Numbered from the stretch's first letter, positions 1 to 6,459 are shown. The stretch is 6,459 nucleotides of DNA from an uncultured Eubacteriales bacterium (GCA_902465495.1 CABQND010000070.1:1-6459); one strand, 5' to 3'. Made by a program: numbers and translations. The notes: a model not told the origin generated them from the letters alone.

Positions 1-21
1 TAACTTTTTAAATATAAAATC

Positions 22-717
22 TTATTCGAATTCCCCATATTCGGCTGTATTTTCGGCACCCGTGTACAAAGAAAACTCGCGGTCCAGATCGAAATCCTCC
101 GCACTGTCGAAAGCGGCAAGTTTGGAGATGGAAACCTCATACGCCGTCATCGTTTTTACTTCGTATTCGCTGACTTTTTTCTGATATTCGCGACTCTGGA
201 TTCTCCCCGAAAGCGCGATCTTATCACCGACCTGCAAATTTTTGACGAACCTTGCATTGCGTCCCCATGCAATGCAAGGAATATAATCGGATTTGTTATA
301 CGCGCGATTGACCGCGACCAAAAGATCGGCGATCTCACGGTTGAACGGCGTCGTGCGGTATACCGGCGGCTTACAAATATACCCGCTCAATACGATACTG
401 TTCGGGTTTTTTGCGGGCGGCGCATCCAGCGGTTCGCGGACAAAAACAGTCAGCATCAGGCGCGAACGCCCGTTTTCGATCTTGTTATAGGAGCGAAACT
501 GACCCAATGCGCACAACGTCGAACCGATTTTCAGATCCCTCTCGGAGATCAACCGCTCCGATACCGTCACAGGCAGAATATCCGCCTGCCCCGAAAGACG
601 CATCACCTTAACTTTAAGTTCGTAAAAGCCTTCTCCGTACACCTCATGCGAAAAGCTCGCCTCGCTGACGATCTCACCCATGATAAACACTTTGTTGTTC
701 TTCTCCGTGCCGTTCAT
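22..717 (-). CDS. Tandem OB-fold single-stranded DNA-binding-like protein
   Basis: The 231-residue product shows two SSB-like OB folds in a row. The first spans about residues 8-95 (NKVFIMGEIV, then a GSTLCALGQFRSY turn). The second, about 107-197, is closer to classical SSB: it opens NSIVLSGYICKPPVYR, continues DLLVAVNRAY and YIPCIAWGRNARF, then VGDKIALSGRIQSREY. A bacterial SSB normally has one OB fold per chain and works as a tetramer; two per chain suggests fewer subunits per complex (inference). Residues 204-231 form an acidic tail, but it ends EYGEFE rather than the DDDIPF-type tip that recruits partner proteins, so it may not be the housekeeping SSB. The start at 717 has GGAGGT nine bases upstream; the internal Met13 has no such site. 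It follows the deacetylase gene by 44 bases on the same strand with no strong terminator between, so co-transcription is likely. A general SSB fold is well supported; the precise role is unknown. Confidence 0.85.
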   Translation of the reverse strand: MNGTEKNNKVFIMGEIVSEASFSHEVYGEGFYELKVKVMRLSGQADILPVTVSERLISERDLKIGSTLCALGQFRSYNKIENGRSRLMLTVFVREPLDAPPAKNPNSIVLSGYICKPPVYRTTPFNREIADLLVAVNRAYNKSDYIPCIAWGRNARFVKNLQVGDKIALSGRIQSREYQKKVSEYEVKTMTAYEVSISKLAAFDSAEDFDLDREFSLYTGAENTAEYGEFE

Positions 718-761
718 AAAATAAGTACCTCCAAAAATATCCTGTCGCGTTTCGGTGTTTT

Positions 762-1529
762 TCAGGACGCGCTGTGCTGCCTGCCGTTCGCGTCAACGGT
801 AAAATTTTCGCGATATATGAGTTCCCCCGCGGGAACAAATTCATAACCGCTGTTTTGCAGGGAATCGAGCACGGCGGGCAATGCCTCGGCTGTGTGCAGA
901 CCATTGTTATGGCAAAGAATAATACTGCCCGCCTTCACCTTTCCGACTATGCGAAGAGTGATATCGGACGCAGAGAGATCTTTCCAGTCCAGACTGTCCA
1001 CATCCCATTGAATGGTATATAAGCCCATGCTCTGTGCCGTTTCGATCAAAAGATCGTCGTAATCGCCGTATGGAGCGCGGAAAACCTCAACAGGTTTGCC
1101 CGTCACCGCCGTGATCGCTTCCGATGAAGTTTTCAATTCGTTTCGAATTTCTTCTTCGGAAAGTTTGGACATATACGAATGCGTGGAACTGTGCGTTCCG
1201 ATTTCATGCCCCGCCTCATCGATCTTTTTGACGTATTCGGGGTATTTTTCCGCCCAGAATTCGACCATAAAAAATGTGGCGCGCACGTTTGCGTCGGCGA
1301 GTGCTTTTAATATTGCGTCCGTATAGTCTGTCCCCCATGCGCAGTCAAAAGAAATTACAATTTTTTTGTCCTCGCGCTCCACGCTGTATATCGGGAGTTT
1401 TCGAACCGTTCCGCCCGTAAACAGGGCATACGCGCCTGTGGACTGTACAAGCAAAATCAGCGCAAGCATCAATGCGGCGATTCCTACCGCCGCGGCGGCG
1501 CTTTTGCCCCGCACGACTCCGATCTTCAT
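762..1529 (-). CDS. Membrane-anchored polysaccharide deacetylase (NodB family, PdaB-like)
   Basis: The 255-residue product should remove acetyl groups from an extracellular polysaccharide, most plausibly peptidoglycan, outside the membrane. A short basic N-terminus (MKIGVVRGK) precedes one hydrophobic segment at about residues 11-36, acting as signal anchor. The NodB domain runs about 56-240 with all five motifs: SFDCAWGTD (60-68, catalytic base Asp62), HSSTH (His113 and His117, metal ligands), RAPYGDYDD (151-159), WDVDSLDW (175-182) and ILCHN (204-208, His207). The second motif-1 aspartate is Cys63, giving the FDxxWG form typical of PdaB-like members. The end, LIYRENFTVDANGRQ, also resembles clostridial homologues as I recall them. 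Known PdaB proteins act in spore cortex maintenance; a sporulation role here is inference. The ATG at 1529 is preceded by AGGTGG four bases upstream. No convincing promoter was found just upstream. The SSB-like gene follows. Confidence 0.9.
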   Translation of the reverse strand: MKIGVVRGKSAAAAVGIAALMLALILLVQSTGAYALFTGGTVRKLPIYSVEREDKKIVISFDCAWGTDYTDAILKALADANVRATFFMVEFWAEKYPEYVKKIDEAGHEIGTHSSTHSYMSKLSEEEIRNELKTSSEAITAVTGKPVEVFRAPYGDYDDLLIETAQSMGLYTIQWDVDSLDWKDLSASDITLRIVGKVKAGSIILCHNNGLHTAEALPAVLDSLQNSGYEFVPAGELIYRENFTVDANGRQHSAS

Positions 1530-1693
1530 CTTTCCACCTAATTATACTATCAACGCACCCGAAAAATTTGGCAAGACCTGTCGAATTTTTTCAAGTATTG
1601 ACGAATCCGTTTGCTGCCATGTGCGCCGAAATTAAAATTTACTCTATCTATATTCTTTGCCGCCTCGCAATAGAACGGCTTGCGTCTCTTTTC

Positions 1694-1731
1694 AAAAAAT
1701 AAAACGCCGCGCGGGCATTTGACCGCGCGGC
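1694..1731 (-). terminator. Second (distal) intrinsic terminator after parC
   Basis: A perfect 9-base-pair stem, GCCGCGCGG (1706-1714) with CCGCGCGGC (1723-1731), encloses an 8-base loop. Read on the minus strand it is followed by G-TTTT-A-TTTTTT (1705-1694), a good U-tract. On the plus strand the stem is followed by TAAAAAAC, so it works only for minus-strand transcription. It sits immediately beyond the first terminator and acts as a backup. Confidence 0.9.
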
Positions 1732-1732
1732 T

Positions 1733-1774
1733 AAAAAACGAGCCGCCGCGCAAGAATTTGCGCGGCGGCTCGTT
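1733..1774 (-). terminator. First (proximal) intrinsic terminator of the parE-parC operon
   Basis: A perfect 17-base-pair inverted repeat (1737-1753 with 1758-1774) has a GC-rich core AGCCGCCGCGCAA and a four-base loop GAAT at 1754-1757. On the minus strand the stem ends in GTT and runs into a six-T tract (1738-1733). It begins 25 bases after the parC stop codon. On the plus strand the following TTCGTTTATTTATG is an interrupted T-run, and there is no plus-strand gene for it to serve. Confidence 0.95.
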
Positions 1775-1799
1775 CGTTTATTTATGCTTTTCAAAAAAT

Positions 1800-4274
1800 T
1801 TAGGATTTCAAATATTTGAGCGACCAGAATCCGACTGCTTTGCAACCTTTTTTGAGTTTGATGTTCTTTCCCTTCGTGGTGCGGTCTTCGATCGTGATGT
1901 TTTCTTCCGTATCCGCCTGCACAAAGGTCTGATCGTCCATCTGCACAGCAAATTTATACGGCTCTGTGACGTAATCGGAATAGACGATCTTCGAACCTTT
2001 GGAAAGCTCGACGATCTTCACGCCCTTACGATAACGTGCCATCGGGTCGATTTGCGATGCAATCACTTTCTTGATGGTATTGCCGCTGGTCGCGACGATG
2101 ATCTCGCCTTCGCCGTCGATCTGCCCCGCAAATACGACATAGTCCCCTTCGGCAAGGGATATGCCGCGTACGCCCGCCGAAATTCTGCCCTGCGTCGGAA
2201 TATCGTTCTTGTATGCGTTCAGGCACATACCGTTTGCCGTGACAAAGAACAACGTCGTAGTGGGTTCGGGGTCGTCCGTTTCAATGCCGATGAGTTCGTC
2301 ACCCTCATTAACTTTGCAGGCCTGGAATGCGTATTTGAGAATATTGTATTCCTTCCAATCCGTCTTTTTGACATAACCGAGTTTGGAATAGAAGAGCAAA
2401 CTTCCCTTCGGCATTTTTTCGCCCACTTCGTAAAACGCAATGGGTTTTTCCCCTTCCAAAGCATCGGGACACAGCTCGGAATACTTCATGCCCTTATCTT
2501 TAAGCTTGCCCGGTTCCACGTCCTCAAAATCGATCTTATAGCAGTTGCCGAAGTTGGTGAAGGAATAAACGATCTTATCCGTCTGCGTGCGAAGCTGCAA
2601 TTTGAGAATATCCGAAAGGGACGAACGTTCGGTAATGTTTTTGTCAGACATATTGAAGTTCTTTTCGGTGACGACTTTGACTTTATCGTCCGCAGTATAA
2701 ACGAGCACGCACTTTTCGACGGGTCGGACATCGTCGAATTTTTCCACCTTAATGTCGGTGATATCGAACACAAGATTGCTCTTGCGCTCACCTTTGTACT
2801 GTTTTTTGAGCTCTTTCAGCTCTTCCTTGACGACGTCCATCTGCAGTTTTTTGCTTTCGACGATCGCAGTGAGGCGGGCAATGAGTTTTTTGAGTTCTTC
2901 CAATTCCTGTTCGAGCTTGTAAATTTCAAGTTTTGTCAGGCGCGCGAGCCGCAGATCGAGGATCGCCTGTGCCTGCCGTTCGGACAGATCGAACCGCTCG
3001 CGCAGGCGCTGCCGCGCCGCCGGCACCGATTCGCTGGTCTTGATGATCTTGATGACCTCATCGATGTTGCGCACGGCAATGATGAGACCCTCCAAAATAT
3101 GGCAGCGCTCTTTTGCCTGCGCAAGATCAAATTTCGTGCGGCGAAGCACCACTTCGCGCTGATACACGACGTAATATTTGATGATATCCAAAAGTCCGAG
3201 CTGCTGCGGTTTTCCGTCCGCAATACAGACCATATTGATACCGAAGGTGCATTCAAGATCGGTAAACTTATACAGCGCCGCTAAAATCTTATCGACGTCT
3301 GCGTCTTTTTTGACCTTGACGACGGCACGCATACCGTTACGGTCGGATTCATCGGTAATATCCGCAATGCCGCCCAAAAGATCCTTTTTCTCTTCGCGAA
3401 GATCCGCGATCTTTGCAAGAAGCTTTGCTTTATTGACTTGGTACGGAAGTTCGGTGATAACGATGAGCTTTTTGTCGTTGTCGCCCTCTTCCACGCTCAC
3501 CTTTGCGCGAAGAGTAATTTTCCCGCGCCCTGTCTCGTACGCCTGCACAAGCTCATTCGCAATGATATATCCGCCCGTCGGAAAATCCGGCGCTTTGATA
3601 TACTTCATCATTTCAAACAGCTTAATCTTCGGATTGTCAATATAGGCGACGACGCCGTCGATGACTTCCCCGAGATTGTGCGGCGGAATGTTGGTCGCAA
3701 GCCCTACCGCAATGCCCGACGCCCCGTTGACGAGAAGGTTGGGAAACCGCCCGGGGAGCGTTTCCGGTTCTTTTAAGGAATCGTCAAAGTTGAGGGTAAA
3801 GCGCACGGTATCCTTTTCGATATCACGCAAAAGCTCGAGAGCGAGCGGCTCCAATCGCGCCTCTGTATAACGCATTGCGGCGGCGGGATCTCCGTCCACC
3901 GAACCGAAGTTCCCGTGCCCGTTTACGAGCGTCATGCGCATATTGAAATCCTGCGCCATGCGGACCATCGCGTCATATACCGATGAGTCGCCGTGCGGGT
4001 GGTATTTACCCATGCATTCCCCGACGATACGAGCGCTCTTTTTATGCGGTTTATCGGGCGTTAAGCCCATGTCGTACATCGTGTACAGAATACGGCGCTG
4101 TACGGGTTTTAAACCGTCTTCCACGCGCGGAAGTGCGCGGTCGAGGATGACGTATTCGGCGTACGGCAGCATTGAGCCGGGCAGTACCTCTTCCAAAGGT
4201 GTCATAAACACCTGACCGCTGCTTTCCGGTTGCTCGGGGGGCGTCGTTTCGTTATTGTTCTTGCGTCTTGCCAT
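1800..4274 (-). CDS. parC: DNA topoisomerase IV subunit A (ParC / GyrA family)
   Basis: The 824-residue product is the breakage-reunion subunit of a type IIA topoisomerase; with ParE it passes one DNA duplex through another, chiefly to unlink replicated chromosomes. After a 22-residue polar N-terminal stretch comes the winged-helix/tower core: RALPRVEDGLKPVQRR (46-61), KYHPHGDSSVYDAMVRMAQDF (90-110) and AMRYTEARL, with Arg135 and catalytic Tyr136. The quinolone-determining positions are Ser97 and Asp101, the unmutated state. A coiled-coil arm lies near 442-495. The C-terminal part (about 520-815) shows about six beta-pinwheel repeats; the place of the gyrase box QRRGGKG reads KLKDKGM (590-596), so ParC is favoured over GyrA. 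The start at 4274 has GGGAGGG eight bases upstream; Met24 (4205) with a weaker AGGTG is an alternative. It lies 16 bases after parE and ends at two terminators. Identity as GyrA/ParC family is certain; ParC over GyrA is likely. Confidence 0.93.
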   Translation of the reverse strand: MARRKNNNETTPPEQPESSGQVFMTPLEEVLPGSMLPYAEYVILDRALPRVEDGLKPVQRRILYTMYDMGLTPDKPHKKSARIVGECMGKYHPHGDSSVYDAMVRMAQDFNMRMTLVNGHGNFGSVDGDPAAAMRYTEARLEPLALELLRDIEKDTVRFTLNFDDSLKEPETLPGRFPNLLVNGASGIAVGLATNIPPHNLGEVIDGVVAYIDNPKIKLFEMMKYIKAPDFPTGGYIIANELVQAYETGRGKITLRAKVSVEEGDNDKKLIVITELPYQVNKAKLLAKIADLREEKKDLLGGIADITDESDRNGMRAVVKVKKDADVDKILAALYKFTDLECTFGINMVCIADGKPQQLGLLDIIKYYVVYQREVVLRRTKFDLAQAKERCHILEGLIIAVRNIDEVIKIIKTSESVPAARQRLRERFDLSERQAQAILDLRLARLTKLEIYKLEQELEELKKLIARLTAIVESKKLQMDVVKEELKELKKQYKGERKSNLVFDITDIKVEKFDDVRPVEKCVLVYTADDKVKVVTEKNFNMSDKNITERSSLSDILKLQLRTQTDKIVYSFTNFGNCYKIDFEDVEPGKLKDKGMKYSELCPDALEGEKPIAFYEVGEKMPKGSLLFYSKLGYVKKTDWKEYNILKYAFQACKVNEGDELIGIETDDPEPTTTLFFVTANGMCLNAYKNDIPTQGRISAGVRGISLAEGDYVVFAGQIDGEGEIIVATSGNTIKKVIASQIDPMARYRKGVKIVELSKGSKIVYSDYVTEPYKFAVQMDDQTFVQADTEENITIEDRTTKGKNIKLKKGCKAVGFWSLKYLKS

Positions 4275-4282
4275 CTTTTGTG

Positions 4283-4289
4283 CCCTCCC
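4283..4289 (-). promoter_or_regulatory. Ribosome-binding site of parC
   Basis: The minus strand reads GGGAGGG eight bases before the parC ATG, within the 16-base gap after the parE stop codon (4291-4293). Its closeness to the parE stop suggests that ribosomes finishing parE can reinitiate on parC, keeping the two subunits in balance (inference). Confidence 0.8.
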
Positions 4290-4290
4290 G

Positions 4291-6258
4291 TCAGATATTT
4301 ACGCGGTCGATAAAAGTATCGACCTTGTTGAAATTCGCGTTCTGCGCCAAAAATTCCTTGCGTGCTTCCACACGGTCGCCCATCAGCGCCGTGACCATCT
4401 GTTCCGCTTCCGCCGCGTCCTCGATGTTCACGCGGATAAGATTGCGGCGCGCGGGATCCATCGTCGTTTCCCAAAGCTGTTCCGCACTCATCTCGCCCAG
4501 CCCCTTATAGCGCTGGATCTGATAGCCTTTCCCCACGATCTCGATCTTCTTTTGCAACTCCTCATCATCGTAGGCATATTCCACGACATCCTTTTTATAC
4601 ACCTTGTACAGCGGCGGCATGCCGATATATACGTTCCCGTTATTGATCAAATCGCGCATGTAACGGAAAAAGAATGTCAGCAAAATGCAACGAATATGCA
4701 TACCGTCCTGGTCGGCATCCGAAAGAATAATGACCTTATGGTATTTCAGTTCCTCCATATCGAAATCGCCGCCGTATCCCGCGCCAAGCGCCGAAATGAT
4801 GGTTCGGATCTCTTCGTTCGCGAGCACCTGATCGATGCGTTTTTTCTCTACGTTGAGCGGTTTTCCGCGCAGGGGCAAAATTGCCTGCGTCTGGCGGATG
4901 CGCGCCTGTTTCGCCGTGCCGCCTGCCGAATCGCCCTCGACGATAAAGAGCTCGTTGAGCTCCGGCTTTTTGCCCGTGCATGCCGCAAGTTTTCCCACGA
5001 GCGTGAGGTTTTCAATGGAGTTTTTGGCACGCGCCACTTCCTTTGCCTGCCGCGCCGCAATTCGTACCCGCGCCGCCGCCTGCGCCTTTTTGATGATCTC
5101 TTCAAACGTGCCTTTGAGCTTCGGATCTTTGAACAGCGCCGCAATGCCCTCGGTTGTCGCCGTTTCTACGGGCTGGCGCGCCTCGGCATTGCCCAGCTTG
5201 GTCTTGGTCTGCCCCTCGAACTGCACGTTCTTCATCTTCACCGACAAAATCGCCGTCAACCCCTCGCGGAAATCTTCGCCCATGAGGTTGGCGTCCTTGT
5301 CTTTGAGAGTGCCCATACTGCGCGCCACGTCGTTTAGGCTCTTGGTCAGCCCCGTACGAAACCCCGTTTCATGAAACCCGCCCTCGGGCGTCGGAATGTT
5401 ATTCACGAAGGAAAACAAACTTTCTGTAAAATCGCTCGTGTGCTGGATCGCAAATTCAATGAGAATGCCGTCCTTTTCGGTCTTATATCCGATCGGATTT
5501 TCGTACAGCGCCGTCTTTCCCTCGTTGAGGTAAATTGCAAAGTCGTGCAGGCCGCCGTCAAATTTGTAGTTGACGACAATCGGATTTTTTCCCTCAGGCA
5601 CGCGCTCGTCCACAAGGTTGATCTCCAATCCTTTATTGAGAAAAGCAAGCTCTTTGAGCCTTTTGGATACCGTTTCAAAATTAAAAGTTACGGTATCAAA
5701 TACCGTTGCATCCGGCTTGAAACAAACCAGTGTACCCGTTTTATCCGTCTTTTCCTTGGTGTCACGCAAATGTTCGCAAGGTACACCGCTCATAAATTTT
5801 TCTGTCTTTTCATCGTAATAGGAATGGAAAGACATCTTAAAAATCGTCTTGCGGTAAACTTCGACGCGCAGCCATTCGGAAAGCGCATTGGTGACCGACG
5901 CCCCCACGCCGTGCAGGCCGCCCGAAAAAGAATAGTTATGCTCGTCAAATTTTCCGCCCGCATGCAGCTGCGTGAACACGACTTCCACTCCCGAAACGCC
6001 CGTCTTGGGATGGATGTCGGTCGGAATACCGCGCCCGTTGTCTTCTACCGACGCACTGCCGTCTTTATTGAGGCGCACCTCGATGCGCGTAGCAAATCCG
6101 TTGGACGCTTCGTCGATCGCATTGTCGACGATCTCCCATAGAATATGATGCAGGCCTTTAACGCCCGTCGAACCGATATACATACCGGGGCGAAGGCGTA
6201 CCGCATCCAGCCCTTCGAGTATTTTAATGTCCTCGGCGCTGTAATTCTTTCCCGCCAT
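4291..6258 (-). CDS. parE: DNA topoisomerase IV subunit B (ParE / GyrB family)
   Basis: The 655-residue product is the ATPase and metal-binding subunit that partners ParC. The N-terminal GHKL ATPase (about 1-215) shows LRPGMYIGS (22-30), EIVDNAIDE (42-50, with Glu42 and Asn46), DNGRGIP (73-79) and the lid GGLHGVGASVTNALS (113-127). The transducer domain (about 225-395) carries QTKTKLGN (350-357) with the ATP-contacting Lys352. The Toprim domain has EGDSAGG (441-447), LPLRGKPLNVEK (461-472) and SDADQDG (513-519) with metal-binding Asp514, Asp516 and Asp518. The C-terminal segment has QRYKGLGEM (582-590). The length fits ParE and Firmicute GyrB, without the extra insert of E. coli GyrB. The start at 6258 is chosen over an in-frame ATG at 6384 because it has GGAGG five bases upstream, matches the family N-terminus, and lies downstream of a promoter at 6334-6362. 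GyrB is the alternative name; pairing with a box-less ParC argues for ParE. Confidence 0.93.
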   Translation of the reverse strand: MAGKNYSAEDIKILEGLDAVRLRPGMYIGSTGVKGLHHILWEIVDNAIDEASNGFATRIEVRLNKDGSASVEDNGRGIPTDIHPKTGVSGVEVVFTQLHAGGKFDEHNYSFSGGLHGVGASVTNALSEWLRVEVYRKTIFKMSFHSYYDEKTEKFMSGVPCEHLRDTKEKTDKTGTLVCFKPDATVFDTVTFNFETVSKRLKELAFLNKGLEINLVDERVPEGKNPIVVNYKFDGGLHDFAIYLNEGKTALYENPIGYKTEKDGILIEFAIQHTSDFTESLFSFVNNIPTPEGGFHETGFRTGLTKSLNDVARSMGTLKDKDANLMGEDFREGLTAILSVKMKNVQFEGQTKTKLGNAEARQPVETATTEGIAALFKDPKLKGTFEEIIKKAQAAARVRIAARQAKEVARAKNSIENLTLVGKLAACTGKKPELNELFIVEGDSAGGTAKQARIRQTQAILPLRGKPLNVEKKRIDQVLANEEIRTIISALGAGYGGDFDMEELKYHKVIILSDADQDGMHIRCILLTFFFRYMRDLINNGNVYIGMPPLYKVYKKDVVEYAYDDEELQKKIEIVGKGYQIQRYKGLGEMSAEQLWETTMDPARRNLIRVNIEDAAEAEQMVTALMGDRVEARKEFLAQNANFNKVDTFIDRVNI

Positions 6259-6263
6259 AGCTT

Positions 6264-6268
6264 CCTCC
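6264..6268 (-). promoter_or_regulatory. Ribosome-binding site that fixes the parE start
   Basis: The minus strand reads ACGGAGGAAGCT directly before ATG, placing GGAGG five bases from the start at 6258. No comparable site precedes the in-frame ATG at 6384, whose upstream sequence is AT-rich without a purine block. The 42 extra residues of the longer reading (beginning MCFFRISFEKK) do not resemble a topoisomerase N-terminus. Confidence 0.9.
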
Positions 6269-6333
6269 GTGAAAAATGCGGCGTATTTCCCAAACGAAAA
6301 ATCACGCCCGATTTTACCATTGATAATGAAAAC

Positions 6334-6362
6334 ATTATACCATATCTTGCGCTTTTTTTCAA
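6334..6362 (-). promoter_or_regulatory. Vegetative (sigma-A type) promoter of the parE-parC operon
   Basis: On the minus strand a -35 box TTGAAA (6362-6357, five of six matches) is followed by a 17-base spacer and a perfect -10 box TATAAT (6339-6334). The bases just before the -10 box read TGG, giving an extended -10 (TGnTATAAT). Transcription should start near 6327, leaving a leader of about 69 bases before the parE ATG. A promoter this close to consensus suggests strong, constitutive expression; sensitivity to supercoiling, as known for some topoisomerase genes, is only a guess. Confidence 0.88.
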
Positions 6363-6459
6363 ACGAAATTCTAAAAAAACACAATTTTCTTAATTATTAC
6401 GCGCGCACGCGAGAATGACCAAATTAAGATTTTAAAGCGCCGCCCGCGCAAAACTTGCG
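6363..6459. other. Upstream region of the parE promoter, no gene seen
   Basis: About 40 bases next to the promoter are AT-rich (runs such as TTTTTTTAG on the minus strand), which could serve as an UP-type element (inference). Further right the sequence turns GC-rich, with a small inverted repeat CGCAA-AAC-TTGCG at the very edge (6447-6459) that is cut by the window end. I see no coding region, and cannot tell what gene lies beyond. Confidence 0.5.

Larger units (their letters stand above)
1530..1799. other. Intergenic region between parC and the deacetylase gene
   Basis: This 270-base region holds two terminator hairpins for parC at its right end (listed separately) and the ribosome-binding site AGGTGG (1534-1539, minus strand) of the deacetylase gene at its left end. 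The middle, about 1540-1690, is AT-rich and presumably carries the deacetylase promoter, but I cannot identify a good one: the perfect TATAAT at 1541-1546 is too close to the start codon, and a TTGCGA (1665-1670) / TAGAGT (1641-1646) pair with an 18-base spacer matches only four of six bases in each hexamer. A sporulation-sigma promoter is possible but not demonstrated. No RNA gene or small coding region is supported here. Confidence 0.6.

Noticed and set aside
1541..1546. Perfect TATAAT on the minus strand just upstream of the deacetylase gene
   Set aside because: Transcription from it would start near 1534, inside the ribosome-binding site AGGTGG, and there is no -35 box at 16-18 bases (the sequence there is AAATTT-like). 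It is probably chance AT-rich sequence.
1641..1670. Candidate deacetylase promoter TTGCGA, 18 bases, TAGAGT on the minus strand
   Set aside because: Each hexamer matches only four of six consensus bases, with no extended -10; too weak to list as a promoter.
1550..1753. A 67-codon minus-strand open frame in the intergenic region
   Set aside because: It spans a terminator hairpin and its T-tract and has a basic, low-complexity translation with no recognised domain; not a gene.
1680..3284. A 534-codon open frame on the plus strand opposite parC
   Set aside because: It is the antisense of parC and runs through both terminator hairpins. The translation is rich in Phe, His, Asp and Arg with no recognisable domain, and the opposite strand encodes a complete topoisomerase subunit.
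4255..6141. Two long plus-strand open frames (360 and 256 codons) opposite parE
   Set aside because: Both are mirror frames of a highly conserved parE; they arise from codon bias and low stop-codon frequency in the antisense frame and show no domain or ribosome-binding site that I can recognise.
6045..6362. A 105-codon minus-strand frame overlapping the parE leader, including a possible leader peptide from an ATG near 6322
   Set aside because: It has no ribosome-binding site, begins upstream of the expected transcription start, and mostly overlaps the parE ATPase domain in another frame.
6432..6459. GC-rich inverted repeats at the right edge as a terminator of an upstream gene
   Set aside because: The stems are only 4-5 base pairs, the following sequence TTTAAAATC is not a proper U-tract, and the window ends inside the structure.

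Overview
This window is a core-genome stretch from what looks like a Gram-positive, Clostridia-type bacterium of medium GC content. That reading rests on strong GGAGG ribosome-binding sites, a parE-parC gene pair whose ParC resembles the clostridial topoisomerase IV subunit rather than gyrase, a PdaB-like polysaccharide deacetylase of the kind found in sporulating Firmicutes, and a tandem-OB single-strand-binding-like protein. I cannot place it to genus. All four genes lie on the minus strand, so transcription runs from high to low coordinates.

Right part (6459 down to 1694): an AT-rich leader carries a near-consensus vegetative promoter (TTGAAA, 17 bp, TGG-TATAAT) followed by parE (start at 6258) and, 16 bases later, parC. 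The pair should be translated together as the B and A subunits of a type IIA topoisomerase (ATPase/Toprim subunit and breakage-reunion subunit). The unit ends in two stacked intrinsic terminators directly after the parC stop. The promoter position shows that a longer upstream reading of parE (from 6384) cannot be the real start.

Left part (1529 down to 22): after a 270-base intergenic region come a membrane-anchored NodB-family polysaccharide deacetylase and, 44 bases downstream, a protein with two SSB-like OB folds. They are probably co-transcribed and are separated from the topoisomerase operon by the double terminator. The last 21 bases of the window after the SSB-like gene hold no visible terminator.

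I see no mobile element, CRISPR array, tRNA, rRNA, toxin-antitoxin pair or phage gene, and no evidence for a new system. The points worth a second look are modest: the ParC lacks a gyrase-type QRRGGKG box, the SSB-like protein has a non-canonical tail and an unusual neighbour, the deacetylase has an altered metal-binding motif, the terminators are tandem, and a 9-base motif is repeated around the parE promoter.
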